Source: Vibrio ordalii ATCC 33509 (GTDB taxonomy: Bacteria > Pseudomonadota > Gammaproteobacteria > Enterobacterales > Vibrionaceae). From it: a stretch of 48,580 nucleotides of DNA. The notes under the pieces were generated by a model. That model was not told the origin of the DNA and did not search any database. It saw only the letters and a list, made by a program, of their open reading frames with translations. A program made the position numbers and the translations under genes. Positions 31,678 through 39,805 of the stretch are shown here, one piece after another. Where the stretch lies: the NCBI GenBank assembly GCA_000257205.1, contig AEZC01000162.1, positions 1 to 48,580 on the forward strand, in the 5' to 3' direction. The number at the start of each line of letters is the position of its first letter. Positions within the stretch are counted from its first letter, which is position 1.

Positions 31678-33285
31678 ATGAACGCAAACCGTGAACATCT
31701 ATGCGATGTATTAGTCGTAGGCAGTGGCGCAGCGGGTTTATCGCTCGCACTACGCGTAGCAAAACACAGTAAAGTCATTGTACTGAGTAAGGGACCACGC
31801 AGTGAAGGTGCCACTTATTACGCACAGGGAGGCATTGCCGCTGTTTTTGACGAATCAGACAGTATTGAGTCACACGTCGAAGACACTCAAATTGCGGGCG
31901 CAGGGATCTGTGAAGAGGATACTGTCCGTTTCATCGCCGAGCATGCTAAAGAGTGTGTTCAGTGGCTCATTGATGGCGGCGTTCCTTTTGACAGAGAAGA
32001 GAATGATAGTGATGAAGCACCTCGCTATCACTTAACTCGTGAAGGCGGTCATAGTCATCGCCGCATCCTGCACGCGGCTGACGCCACTGGCATGGCAATG
32101 CAAACCTCCTTGCAAGACAATGTTCATAATCACCCCAACATTACTATCCTTGAGCGTCACAATGCGCTGGATTTAATCACCGAAGATAAAATCGGTGGCG
32201 ATAAAAAAAGAGTAGTTGGCGCTTATGTTTGGAACCGCAATGAGGAACACGTTGAAACGATCCGCGCTAAGTTTGTCGTTTTAGCCACGGGCGGCGCCTC
32301 AAAAGTGTATCAATATACCTCTAACCCTGATGTTTCCTCAGGTGATGGTATCGCAATGGCGTGGCGTGCAGGATGCCGAGTGGCGAACCTTGAGTTCAAT
32401 CAATTCCATCCAACTTGTCTTTTCCACCCTGAAGCACGTAATTTCCTACTGACAGAAGCACTACGTGGCGAAGGCGCTTTTTTAAGACGCCCAGACGGTT
32501 CACGATTCATGCTCGATTTTGATGAACGTGCCGAACTGGCTCCTCGTGATATCGTGGCTCGCGCCATCGACTATGAGATGAAGCGTTTAGGTGCTGATTG
32601 TATGTATCTCGACATCAGCCACAAACCGGCCGATTTTATTGAAAAACATTTCCCAACCATTTATACACGCTTGATGGATTTGGGCATTGATATGACCAAA
32701 GAGCCGATTCCGATTGTTCCTGCGGCGCACTACACTTGTGGTGGCGTTATTGTCAATAAACAAGGTAAAACGGATCTGCATAACCTGTATGCGATCGGAG
32801 AAGTTAGCTACACCGGTTTGCACGGTGCTAACCGAATGGCGTCGAACTCTCTATTAGAATGCGTCGTTTATGCTTGGTCAGCGGCAAAGGATATTTTAAA
32901 AGGATTACCAACGGCTCAGCTCCCACCAAGCTTACCCGGTTGGGATGAAAGTAAGGTCAATAACTCTGATGAAGAGGTCGTAATCCAACATAACTGGCAT
33001 GAACTGCGCCTATTTATGTGGGATTACATGGGGATTGTCCGCACAGATAAGCGCTTAGAGCGAGCACTACGCCGCATTCAATTACTGCAACAAGAAACCC
33101 ACGAATACTACAGTCATTTCCGCGTTTCAAATAACCTGCTTGAGCTGCGTAACTTACTGCAAGTGGCAGAGCTGATGGTGCGTTGTGCTATGCAACGTAA
33201 AGAGAGCCGCGGTTTGCACTACACGCTCGATTACCCAGAGTTAGCCGAAAATAGTGGCCCAACGATCCTAACGCCAGACGAGTAA
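31678..33285 (+). CDS. nadB: L-aspartate oxidase
   Basis: Flavoenzyme that oxidises L-aspartate to iminoaspartate for de novo NAD synthesis with NadA. The 535-residue protein has the FAD site [16 protein letters not shown] near residue 13. The substrate-region motif [32 protein letters not shown] and [22 protein letters not shown] are also present. A helical C-terminal domain follows. NadB is favoured over succinate dehydrogenase FrdA/SdhA by its length, the [13 protein letters not shown] motif and its position next to rpoE, as in E. coli. A bidirectional terminator follows. Confidence 0.97.
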   Translation: MNANREHLCDVLVVGSGAAGLSLALRVAKHSKVIVLSKGPRSEGATYYAQGGIAAVFDESDSIESHVEDTQIAGAGICEEDTVRFIAEHAKECVQWLIDGGVPFDREENDSDEAPRYHLTREGGHSHRRILHAADATGMAMQTSLQDNVHNHPNITILERHNALDLITEDKIGGDKKRVVGAYVWNRNEEHVETIRAKFVVLATGGASKVYQYTSNPDVSSGDGIAMAWRAGCRVANLEFNQFHPTCLFHPEARNFLLTEALRGEGAFLRRPDGSRFMLDFDERAELAPRDIVARAIDYEMKRLGADCMYLDISHKPADFIEKHFPTIYTRLMDLGIDMTKEPIPIVPAAHYTCGGVIVNKQGKTDLHNLYAIGEVSYTGLHGANRMASNSLLECVVYAWSAAKDILKGLPTAQLPPSLPGWDESKVNNSDEEVVIQHNWHELRLFMWDYMGIVRTDKRLERALRRIQLLQQETHEYYSHFRVSNNLLELRNLLQVAELMVRCAMQRKESRGLHYTLDYPELAENSGPTILTPDE

Positions 33286-33326
33286 CCTCGCCAACGATCA
33301 TCTGTTGGCGTCAAGTTGACCGAATG

Positions 33327-33355
33327 AATAAAGGAGCGTTTATCGCTCCTTTATT
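33327..33355. terminator. Bidirectional terminator shared by nadB and ygfX
   Basis: A 12-bp perfect stem (AATAAAGGAGCG at 33327-33338, CGCTCCTTTATT at 33344-33355) has a five-base loop. The last codons and stop of the minus-strand ygfX gene (stop 33340-33342) lie inside it. Confidence 0.8.
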
Positions 33356-33789
33356 GTTGGTGATTGGTTATGGGTAACCTGCCGAAGCTGCACCAATAAA
33401 CGGCGATAATCCGTTTCCACACAACTGTCGCGCCACACTAGATAGCGCTTACCTTGTTGTGCATAAATGATCAACACCATAAACGCAAACTGTGTAGAAA
33501 CCTTTTCAATGGACAGGTTCTGGTCGGCACATTGCCACTCACCGTGACTCGTGAGCTTGAATTGGCCGATTAAGCTAGGGACTAACAGTGAGGTACTCTT
33601 TTGCGCGATAATAAGAAGAGCGAAAAATAAGGGAAGCGTGACGAGTGGAATGGGCGATATCAATAATGCCCACACGGCTATCATCAAAAAAATGACGTTA
33701 GTAATGCGGGCAAAATGGGAAGGAAATAATACGAAATTAACGCACTTTGCTGAGGTTGTGGGCAACAATTTTATCCACCATTGCCGCAT
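33340..33789 (-). CDS. ygfX: YgfX/CptA-like membrane protein
   Basis: Small inner-membrane protein encoded directly downstream of sdhE. The E. coli YgfX/CptA product has been reported as a cell-division toxin and as a partner of the flavin insertion factor. Here about 150 residues include two adjacent membrane helices (VIFLMIAVWALLISPIPLV and LPLFFALLIIAQ). A soluble C-terminal domain (HGEWQCADQNLSIEKVSTQ ... KRYLVWRDSCVETDYRRLLVQLRQVT) has the family's Trp/Arg pattern. The start is uncertain: the frame is open to 33888, which would overlap sdhE by 152 bases. ATG 33789 (53-base overlap) or TTG 33768 behind GGTGG are more plausible. Confidence 0.72.
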   Translation of the reverse strand: MRQWWIKLLPTTSAKCVNFVLFPSHFARITNVIFLMIAVWALLISPIPLVTLPLFFALLIIAQKSTSLLVPSLIGQFKLTSHGEWQCADQNLSIEKVSTQFAFMVLIIYAQQGKRYLVWRDSCVETDYRRLLVQLRQVTHNQSPTIKER

Positions 33790-33997
33790 GCCCAAGATTT
33801 TCGCTACGACCATGCCCCATAATCCAAGTAAATAGATCAGGGTCGTCAGACTCAAGTAGGGAAACGAAATCTCGTTGCTCATTTTCATTCAGAGAATCAA
33901 AGCACTCTTCAAAGAACGGCATCACAACCACATCGAGCTCTAACATTCCACGACGGCATGCCCACTTGATTCTTGCTTTTTCTTCAGTGGTGTACAT
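33737..33997 (-). CDS. sdhE: FAD assembly factor SdhE
   Basis: Small cytoplasmic protein (86 aa) that assists covalent attachment of FAD to succinate dehydrogenase and fumarate reductase. It carries the family RGM(L)E-type signature as RRGMLELDVVVMPFFEECFDSL near residue 15, with the conserved Arg-Gly. DDPDLFTWIMGHG follows near residue 51. It forms an overlapping pair with ygfX, as in E. coli, and diverges from ygfZ; sdhE was once also called ygfY or cptB. Confidence 0.95.
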   Translation of the reverse strand: MYTTEEKARIKWACRRGMLELDVVVMPFFEECFDSLNENEQRDFVSLLESDDPDLFTWIMGHGRSENLGHAAMVDKIVAHNLSKVR

Positions 33998-34144
33998 CGG
34001 TTTTCCTCACCTTATGTTTATTTGCGTTGAGTGTATCAACTGGATGAAGATACAACTAGTAGATGAGTCACAGTCCCTGTTCAAGCTGACAAAAAAAAAT
34101 TTCCGGATTAACATGGGGCTCAAGATTCTCTTTAGGTAACGACT

Positions 34145-35117
34145 ATGGACTGGCAAAACACATTGACACCTCTCGCAGTAACCGCCAATGACTCACTTCC
34201 ACCACTGATGCTGACTCATCTTGCATCCTGGGGCGCTATCATCATTTCAGGCAATGATAAAAAAGCCTATTTGCAAGGCCAAGTGACCTGTAATGTCGTC
34301 ACTCTTGAACCAACACAGTCAACCTTAGGCGCCCATTGTGATGCGAAGGGCAAAGTGTGGTCGGTCTTTCGCCTGTTCCACCATCACGATGGTTATGCGA
34401 TGTTCCAGCCTTTATCAGCGATAGAGGCTGAATTAAGAGAGCTGAAAAAATACGCTTATTTTTTCTAAGGTCAATATCAGCCAGAGCCAAGACATCGCAC
34501 TGGGTGTTATGGGCGAACAAGCTGAGCAATATATCAATACATTAACGGCGGATGAAGGTGAGGTGCGTTTGATTGACGGCGGTAGCGCCATCAAAATTTC
34601 ATCCCAACGTTGGCTATTACTTGTTTCAGAGCAAACCGCGCAACAGCTCATGACGCAAAGTGAAGCACTGAAAGTCACCGAGGAAACGTGGACTCGCTTT
34701 GATATCGAAGAAGCGGTCCCCGTCCTTCATCAAGCGGATCAAAATGAGCACATACCGCAAGCCGTTAATCTTCAGGCCTTTAATGGTATCAGCTTTAATA
34801 AAGGGTGTTACACAGGCCAAGAAACCGTCGCTCGCGCTAAATATCGAGGTATTAATAAGCGTGCAATGTACATCCTTCAAGGCAACATTGAGCAACCGCT
34901 AAGTAATGATCAACCAATCATGATCGAACGCTCAGTTGGAGAAAACTGGCGTAGTGCTGGGCAATTAATGGTTCACTACACGTTTGCTGATAATACCGCT
35001 ATCGGTTTAGTGGTGTTACCAAACAATCTCGAGCCAGAAACTGAGTTTCGTCTTGCTAGCCAACCAAACACTCGTTGGTTTATGCAAGCTCTCCCCTACT
35101 CTCTTACTGACGAATAA
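34145..35117 (+). pseudogene. ygfZ: tRNA-modifying protein YgfZ, interrupted by a frameshift
   Basis: Folate-binding protein of the GcvT-like family involved in iron-sulfur cluster enzyme activity and tRNA modification. The first part (34145-34468) encodes the N-terminal half ([40 protein letters not shown]) and then stops at TAA 34466. The second part (from about 34464 in the +1 frame, with an internal ATG at 34509) continues [19 protein letters not shown] through the signature [17 protein letters not shown] to the normal LPYSLTDE end. Removing one T from the T6 run at 34459-34464 restores one 323-residue frame. The rest shows no decay, so this is a recent mutation, a phase-variable tract or a sequencing error. 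Confidence 0.88.
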
Positions 35118-35202
35118 GCTTCTTCCTCATGTTAACCATGCGCCTCTTTACGGGGCGTATCCTTTATCACACTCGCCTATCTCAAATAGATTTTATGAAA
35201 AA

Positions 35203-35222
35203 GAATGTAATGGATTACATTC
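35203..35222. promoter_or_regulatory. Perfect palindrome upstream of the candidate sRNA
   Basis: GAATGTAATGGATTACATTC has 9-base arms (35203-35211 and 35214-35222) separated by GG. It lies in the 636-base gap between ygfZ and ytfK. The TGTAAT/ATTACA core resembles the HexR pattern, but the spacing (two bases rather than one more) does not fit exactly. The binding protein is unknown. Confidence 0.5.
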
Positions 35223-35317
35223 TGTGCGTGATCGCTTTCTAAATTACACAACATTATCAATGAATCTTTAATCATATTAAAAACATAAATAGTCGGTTTA
35301 TTTGTTTTAACGTACTC

Positions 35318-35457
35318 TTGACGATGTTGGCTAAGGGCAAACAAAAAGTTGCCCTGACCAACAAAAAAGTGAATCCACTGATTGTTTCAGGACATCCACT
35401 TTTTGTGTAATGCATCTGTGACTATTCGCCCGCCTATTATTTAAGCGGGCTTTTTTT
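35318..35457 (+). ncRNA. Candidate small RNA between ygfZ and ytfK
   Basis: Three consecutive hairpins lie in a stretch with no plausible gene. Hairpin 1 is 35326-35362 (GTTGG/CCAAC outer stem and AGGGCAA/TTGCCCT inner stem). Hairpin 2 is 35364-35404 (AAAAAGTG/CACTTTTT base, CTGA/TCAG tip). Hairpin 3 is a textbook terminator, 35428-35457. The structure is on the plus strand and ends about 300 bases before ytfK. It could be an independent Hfq-type RNA or a piece of the ygfZ 3' untranslated region. I could not identify a promoter with confidence, and I do not recognise it as a named Vibrio sRNA. Confidence 0.5.
35428..35457 (+). terminator. Rho-independent terminator of the candidate sRNA
   Basis: GCCCGC (35428-35433) and GCGGGC (35445-35450) form a 6-bp GC-only stem with an 11-base loop, followed by seven T residues. 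Confidence 0.85.
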
Positions 35458-35713
35458 AGTCCATTTTTTAACCGAAATTTAACACTTTCCGGAAACAGCA
35501 GCTATTCTTTAAAGTGTAATATTTATCGTGCTTAATATGCATCAAGTGAATGGTGCACTGAACATTTTTTATCAGCACTATTTTGAGGAGATAATCACGT
35601 AAACATGGGTATTTATCCAACATTCTGCCTACGGCAGCACAAATATCCAAAAGAGTCACCAATAACTGCATATTCCTCTAGGGTAATCACACTATTTAGA
35701 GGCGCAATTTATT

Positions 35714-35744
35714 TATAATTTGCAGTGTTAGAATAACAGAAGGA
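35714..35744 (+). promoter_or_regulatory. Probable -10 element and ribosome-binding site of ytfK
   Basis: TATAAT at 35714-35719 is a consensus -10 hexamer; the -35 region is weak (around 35691-35696). AGAAGGA at 35738-35744 lies nine bases before the start codon. The short distance implies a leader of roughly 27 bases. The stretch 35458-35713 is AT-rich and shows no gene I can support. Confidence 0.5.
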
Positions 35745-35753
35745 TCGTGAAGT

Positions 35754-35960
35754 ATGAGACTGTTTAAGCGCTATACGCCTGGTATGATAGCTAAACACGT
35801 AAGTCGACTTTTTAAAGGAAGAATCTATATTTACGGGGTTGGAAAATTTGAATTCGATAATGGCAAACTGATCTTGCCAGAGCGCGCAGACAAGCGCCAC
35901 TTTCAGACGGTGAAGGAAGTGAATCAGGAAATCATGAGACTACGCTGCGCCTACGCATAA
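35754..35960 (+). CDS. ytfK: YtfK-like DUF1107 protein
   Basis: A 68-residue basic protein of the DUF1107 family. In E. coli, YtfK activates SpoT-dependent (p)ppGpp accumulation under phosphate and fatty-acid starvation. The family pattern is clear: an opening MRLFKRYTPGMIAKHVSRLFKGR, abbreviated as the FKRYTP and RLFKGRIYIYGVGKFEFD motifs, then KEVNQEIMRLR near the C-terminus. It stands alone between an AT-rich gap and a strong terminator. Together with relA in this window it suggests two inputs into the stringent response on one chromosome segment, but their distance (about 20 kb) argues against any operon link. Confidence 0.87.
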   Translation: MRLFKRYTPGMIAKHVSRLFKGRIYIYGVGKFEFDNGKLILPERADKRHFQTVKEVNQEIMRLRCAYA

Positions 35961-35983
35961 TACGAGTTTCATTAAAGAATTTT

Positions 35984-36012
35984 AAAAGGGTTGGCCATAA
36001 GCCAGCCCTTTT
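35984..36012. terminator. Bidirectional terminator between ytfK and ubiI
   Basis: AAAAGGGTTGGC (35984-35995) pairs with GCCAGCCCTTTT (36001-36012), with one G-T wobble and loop CATAA. It has A/T-runs on both sides and serves convergent ytfK and ubiI. Confidence 0.85.
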
Positions 36013-36034
36013 GCCATCATTAGGTTAATCACGG

Positions 36035-37264
36035 TTAGGGCTCAAGCAGCACCATTTTTCTCTTGGCCAGATCAGGTAAATCACCTTTTAAACCCAGTGC
36101 TCTTTTCATAATTTCATCTTTGGCCCCAGGAAGATGCCCAGCCAAGTGCATGCCAATGCCACGGATCAGTTTCTTCGCCGGGTTATCACCTTCAAAAAGA
36201 TCTTTGAAACCTTGCATCGCGGCAATCATTTTGGCAGCTTCTGTTTTTCGCCAACGTTCATAACCTCGCAAATTTTTAAGCAAACCAATATCTTCACCTT
36301 GATGCCACAACGTGAGTAGTTCTTGAGCTAAGCTTGCAGCATCAAGTAAACCTAAATTAACGCCTTGCCCGGCTAGCGGATGGATGGTGTGCGCCGCATC
36401 ACCAACGAGTGCGATTCGTTGTAAGGCAAAATCTCGGGCATAACGCATTTTAAGTGGGAAAGCGGCACGTTCACCAACCACCTCACACAAACCTAAACGA
36501 TGATCAAACTCAGCGGTCAGTATCTTATTGAATTCGAGCTCGGACAGGCTGAGCAAGCGCTGTGCTCGGTTGGGCTCTGTAGACCAAACGATTGAGCTCA
36601 TATGAGGATCAGACATAGGTAAAAAGGCCAGCGGACCTTGTGGTGTAAACACTTGCCTTGCCGTCGATTGATGTGGTTCCGCCGTGCGGACATTTGCCAC
36701 CAGCGCACTGTGTCCATAGTCCCAATGGGTTAATGGAATGTCTTGCTGCTGACGAACCCAAGAGTTTGCGCCATCCGCCCCCACTATCAATTTTGCGGTG
36801 AGTGATTGGCCGTTATCGAGCGTTAGCCACGCCTCACCCTCTCCGACAGCCAGCGATTGGCATTGAGTGGGCATAAAGAGTGTCACATTCGCTTGCTTTT
36901 GTACTTGTTCGAGTAAGGCTAATTGAATGATGCGGTTCTCAACAATGTGTCCCAGATCCGGCTGAGTCATTTGATTGGCACTAAATTCGATCCGCGCAAA
37001 ACTATCGCGTTCCCACACTTCCATCGCCGAATAAGGCGCAGCGCGACGAGAAATAATACCTTGCCATGCACCAAGGTTTCGCAACATGATTTCACTGGAA
37101 CGACTTAAGGCGGAGACTCGCACATCAGGCAGCTCTGCCAGTTCAAGGCTGGGCACTCGGCCCTCAATCACGGCGATGCGCAGTTCGCTATGCTTTAATG
37201 CGGCGGCCAGTGCAAGGCCAACCATTCCGCCACCCACAATGACAATATCGACACTTTGCATCAT
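36035..37264 (-). CDS. ubiI: 2-octaprenylphenol hydroxylase UbiI
   Basis: FAD monooxygenase that hydroxylates C5 of the ubiquinone ring. The 409-residue protein has the FAD Rossmann motif VDIVIVGGGMVGLALAAAL and the second FAD motif LVGDAAHTIHPLAGQGVNLGLLDA. Similarity to E. coli UbiI (VisC) is strong in SRRAAPYSAMEVWERDSFARI and LGHIVENRIIQLALLEQ. It begins with two consecutive ATG codons after AAGGG; either could be used. It lies 12 bases after ubiH on the same strand. Confidence 0.92.
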   Translation of the reverse strand: MMQSVDIVIVGGGMVGLALAAALKHSELRIAVIEGRVPSLELAELPDVRVSALSRSSEIMLRNLGAWQGIISRRAAPYSAMEVWERDSFARIEFSANQMTQPDLGHIVENRIIQLALLEQVQKQANVTLFMPTQCQSLAVGEGEAWLTLDNGQSLTAKLIVGADGANSWVRQQQDIPLTHWDYGHSALVANVRTAEPHQSTARQVFTPQGPLAFLPMSDPHMSSIVWSTEPNRAQRLLSLSELEFNKILTAEFDHRLGLCEVVGERAAFPLKMRYARDFALQRIALVGDAAHTIHPLAGQGVNLGLLDAASLAQELLTLWHQGEDIGLLKNLRGYERWRKTEAAKMIAAMQGFKDLFEGDNPAKKLIRGIGMHLAGHLPGAKDEIMKRALGLKGDLPDLAKRKMVLLEP

Positions 37265-37276
37265 ATACAGACCCTT

Positions 37277-38458
37277 TTATCTATTCACTACGCCAAGCGT
37301 TCGGCGCAGTAGCGGCATTTTCAGCCACGGTAAATTATCCATCATCATGAGGCCTACATTGCGACCAATACGAGTGGTTAACCAATCATTGGAAAAGAGA
37401 TGCACCAGTGATGATGTCAGCTTAATGGTGGCATCACGATCCGCTTCTCGGCGTTGGGAAAAAGCTTGTAAACCGCGATAGCAGCCAACATCGGCTTGCT
37501 GCTTGATAAGCTCATCCGCCAAGCTTGCCACATCTCGAATACCTAAGTTAAAACCTTGTCCCGCAATCGGATGTAATGTCTGAGCGGCATTGCCCACTAT
37601 GGCAAAACGATGTGAAATGTTCTGCTCTCGATAACGCAGTTGTAATGGATAGCAGGCACGAGTGCCTACTTTATTCATTCGCCCTAAACGCCAACCAAAC
37701 GCATCTTGAAGCTGTGCTAAAAAACCCTCATCACTGAGTGACAAAACTTGCTCGGCTTTCGCGGGAGGTAAACACCAAACTAAAGAGAGTCGATTATCAC
37801 TCATTGGTAATAACGCTACAGGACCATCGGCGGTAAATCGTTCAAACGCTCGTCCTTGGTGAGCTTTTGAGCTCACCACGTTAGCAATAACCGCGACCTG
37901 TTCAAAATCATGCTCTTGTTGGATGAGGCCGATTTGCTCGCAGCAGGTCGATATCGCCCCATCAGCTGCGACCAATAATTTAGCTTGGATCGTTTGTTGA
38001 TCGTTAAGGGTGACAATGACCTTATCCATACTGCGTTCCACTTGCTGAACCGCGCTTGGGCAAAATAACTCAATATGCGGGCTCTGCTGCATTTTTTGCG
38101 CGTAAATTTGCCCCGCATCGGCTAATTCAACCACGTAACCTAATGCTTCTAAATCGAGTTGCTGGCAAGTAATATCGGTCATCCCAATATGAGACCGATC
38201 CGACACATGAATATGTGTAATTGGGGTGACGACCTCTTGCAGTGATGGCCACAAGCAGAGATTTTGCAAAATTTGCACGCTACCGTAGGATAAAGCAATT
38301 GAACGCGAATCAAAGCCGGGATGGGCGAGCTTATCATCCAGCGGATACGCTTCGACCACAGCAATCGCAAGCTTTCCTTGAGAAAGCGTATCTAAGGCCA
38401 ACGCCAGTGTCGCACCAGCCATCGCCCCACCAGCGATAATCACATCAAATTGCTTCAC
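37277..38458 (-). CDS. ubiH: 2-octaprenyl-6-methoxyphenol hydroxylase UbiH
   Basis: FAD monooxygenase that hydroxylates C1 of the ubiquinone ring. The 393-residue protein has the N-terminal FAD fold FDVIIAGGAMAGATLALALD, the UbiH-like SRSIALSYGSVQIL segment and LLVAADGAIS. The second FAD motif is IVGNAAQTLHPIAGQGFNLGIRDVASLADEL. The NAAQTLHPIAGQGFNLG version is characteristic of UbiH, where UbiI has GDAAHTIHPLAGQG. It is the middle gene of ygfB-ubiH-ubiI. Confidence 0.92.
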   Translation of the reverse strand: MKQFDVIIAGGAMAGATLALALDTLSQGKLAIAVVEAYPLDDKLAHPGFDSRSIALSYGSVQILQNLCLWPSLQEVVTPITHIHVSDRSHIGMTDITCQQLDLEALGYVVELADAGQIYAQKMQQSPHIELFCPSAVQQVERSMDKVIVTLNDQQTIQAKLLVAADGAISTCCEQIGLIQQEHDFEQVAVIANVVSSKAHQGRAFERFTADGPVALLPMSDNRLSLVWCLPPAKAEQVLSLSDEGFLAQLQDAFGWRLGRMNKVGTRACYPLQLRYREQNISHRFAIVGNAAQTLHPIAGQGFNLGIRDVASLADELIKQQADVGCYRGLQAFSQRREADRDATIKLTSSLVHLFSNDWLTTRIGRNVGLMMMDNLPWLKMPLLRRTLGVVNR

Positions 38459-38470
38459 AGTAACCTCTCT

Positions 38471-39046
38471 TTAATGCACGGTCGGCTGAGTTTCTTGTAG
38501 AGGTTTGATACCAAATTCAGCATGAATTGTTAACACGCAAGCTTTTACATGCTCAATGACGTGTTCCAAAAGTTGAGCTTGCTCATCCAAATCATCCTCT
38601 TCATCGATACCGAGCTTGGCAATTTCTTCTAGATCAGCCAAGGATTCCTTAGTTTCTGCGGACGCTTTTTTCAAAACAACCCCAATCAAGCCAAGCCCAG
38701 AAATGAAGTGATTTACCCAGTCGGCTACGCCATCAGCCAAATCAAATACACTGGCACTCGCCTCTTCATCTGGCAACAGCAGTGACAACTCCATCTCGCT
38801 GCCAGTGAGCTCTTCGATTGTAAAGGTGAGTACTTGTTCAGCCAATGTCAATGGACGATCTGGCCAACCCATACCTTCGTTAGTGTAATCAAAAATAAGT
38901 GGCTGCCAGCTCTTATCATTTAAGCCCAGACCACCCGCTAGCATGCCCGTTAGCAACCCATGCAACTCAGCAGGGTTAACCGCAAGTGCTGCAGATTGAA
39001 GGGCAGTGGCAAGAGAAAGATAATCCGGTTGTTTTTTTTCGCTCAT
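38471..39046 (-). CDS. ygfB: UPF0149 family protein YgfB
   Basis: A 191-residue acidic helical protein of the UPF0149/YecA-like family, without a confirmed biochemical function (the Pseudomonas homologue represses ampDh3). It shows the family start [11 protein letters not shown] near residue 44 and the block [24 protein letters not shown] near 105. A terminal acidic stretch ([27 protein letters not shown]) follows. In E. coli pepP lies between ygfB and ubiH; here ubiH follows directly after 12 bases. The gene diverges from zapA. Confidence 0.88.
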   Translation of the reverse strand: MSEKKQPDYLSLATALQSAALAVNPAELHGLLTGMLAGGLGLNDKSWQPLIFDYTNEGMGWPDRPLTLAEQVLTFTIEELTGSEMELSLLLPDEEASASVFDLADGVADWVNHFISGLGLIGVVLKKASAETKESLADLEEIAKLGIDEEDDLDEQAQLLEHVIEHVKACVLTIHAEFGIKPLQETQPTVH

Positions 39047-39289
39047 GGGAAGCTCGTAATAAAATCAAATAAGCGCGATCCTACCACTTAGCTTCCAATG
39101 CGAAAATGCTCAAAGCGTTAATTGTGGGTAGCTTTTACTCAATTTGCCTAATAACTGTGTTTTTAGTCCCTCATTTTTTACTGCTCGCTTTGAAAAGCTT
39201 GAATCTTAGGGCCGCTTTACCTATAGTTTCCACCTCGATGGGCATGTGAGTGGCACCATCTTAGACAGCGCGATAAGAGTTCATCCATC

Positions 39290-39598
39290 ATGAGTAATCA
39301 AGCGGTAGACGTAGAAATTTTAGGAAAATTGACTCGTGTGAATTGCCCTGCGGGACAAGAGCAGTCTTTAATCCAAGCGGCACAAGATCTTGATAACCGA
39401 TTGAAAGAGATGGCAGAGCGTACTAAAGTTACTAATGAAGTAAAACTACTCACGATTGCTGCGCTCAACATTTGTTATGAATTGCAAACTAAAAACAATG
39501 AGAGCCTAGGCCAACAAAATCAATTAACCGAGCGCATGGAACAGCTCGCTGCATCTCTTGAAGATGCCATCAGTAAAGTGAAGCTAGGACAGCAGTAG
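39290..39598 (+). CDS. zapA: Cell division protein ZapA
   Basis: FtsZ-ring associated protein that cross-links FtsZ filaments. The 102-residue product has the globular head (VDVEILGKLTRVNCPAGQEQSLIQAAQDLDNRL, here abbreviated as the EILGKLTRVNCPAGQE and AAQDLDNRLKEMAER motifs). A C-terminal coiled coil follows. It is followed by 6S RNA and ygfA, the classic zapA-ssrS-ygfA order. The 243-base divergent region with ygfB holds its promoter, which I did not pin down. Confidence 0.93.
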   Translation: MSNQAVDVEILGKLTRVNCPAGQEQSLIQAAQDLDNRLKEMAERTKVTNEVKLLTIAALNICYELQTKNNESLGQQNQLTERMEQLAASLEDAISKVKLGQQ

Positions 39599-39617
39599 TC
39601 TTTACCAGCGTAACCAA

Positions 39618-39803
39618 ATTTACCCTAGAGTGTTTGTCAGCCGGATTTAAGTCCCTGAGCCGATAAGCAACACCAAAGGGTTAGTACTTGGTAGCTATTG
39701 AGCAAGCTCGGCTCGTACCGAGAAGCCTGCGGTTACCATTGCTGATCCGCCTTGAACCAGCTGGTTCAAGGGCCAAAATCCGCAACGGCACTCTGGGGTA
39801 TCC
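39618..39803 (+). ncRNA. ssrS: 6S RNA
   Basis: Regulator that binds sigma-70 RNA polymerase in stationary phase. The characteristic segments are all present: GTCCCTGAGCCGATA near 39651, the central GAGCAAGCTCGGCTCGTACC bubble with GAGAAGCCTGCGG near 39720, and CCTTGAACCAGCTGGTTCAA near 39751. The closing stem pairs ACCCTAGAGTG (about 39622) with CACTCTGGGGT (about 39789). The length of about 185 nt fits. It is followed three bases later by the ygfA start, so the 6S transcript may be processed out of a longer ssrS-ygfA message. Confidence 0.93.
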
Positions 39804-39805
39804 TT

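Noticed and set aside
34021..34144. Plus-strand frame running through the sdhE-ygfZ gap
   Set aside because: It is a continuation of an antisense frame across sdhE and lacks start signals.
34509..35117. Separate 202-residue gene starting at ATG 34509
   Set aside because: The sequence is the C-terminal part of YgfZ and has no ribosome-binding site of its own; it is the downstream part of the frameshifted gene.
35468..35671. Minus-strand 67-residue frame in the ygfZ-ytfK gap
   Set aside because: No family resemblance, no clear ribosome-binding site and unusual composition (many Cys/Lys/His); likely random in AT-rich DNA.
39752..39805. Upstream start for the formyltetrahydrofolate cyclo-ligase
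   Set aside because: It would translate the 3' part of 6S RNA; the ATG at 39806 matches the usual protein start.
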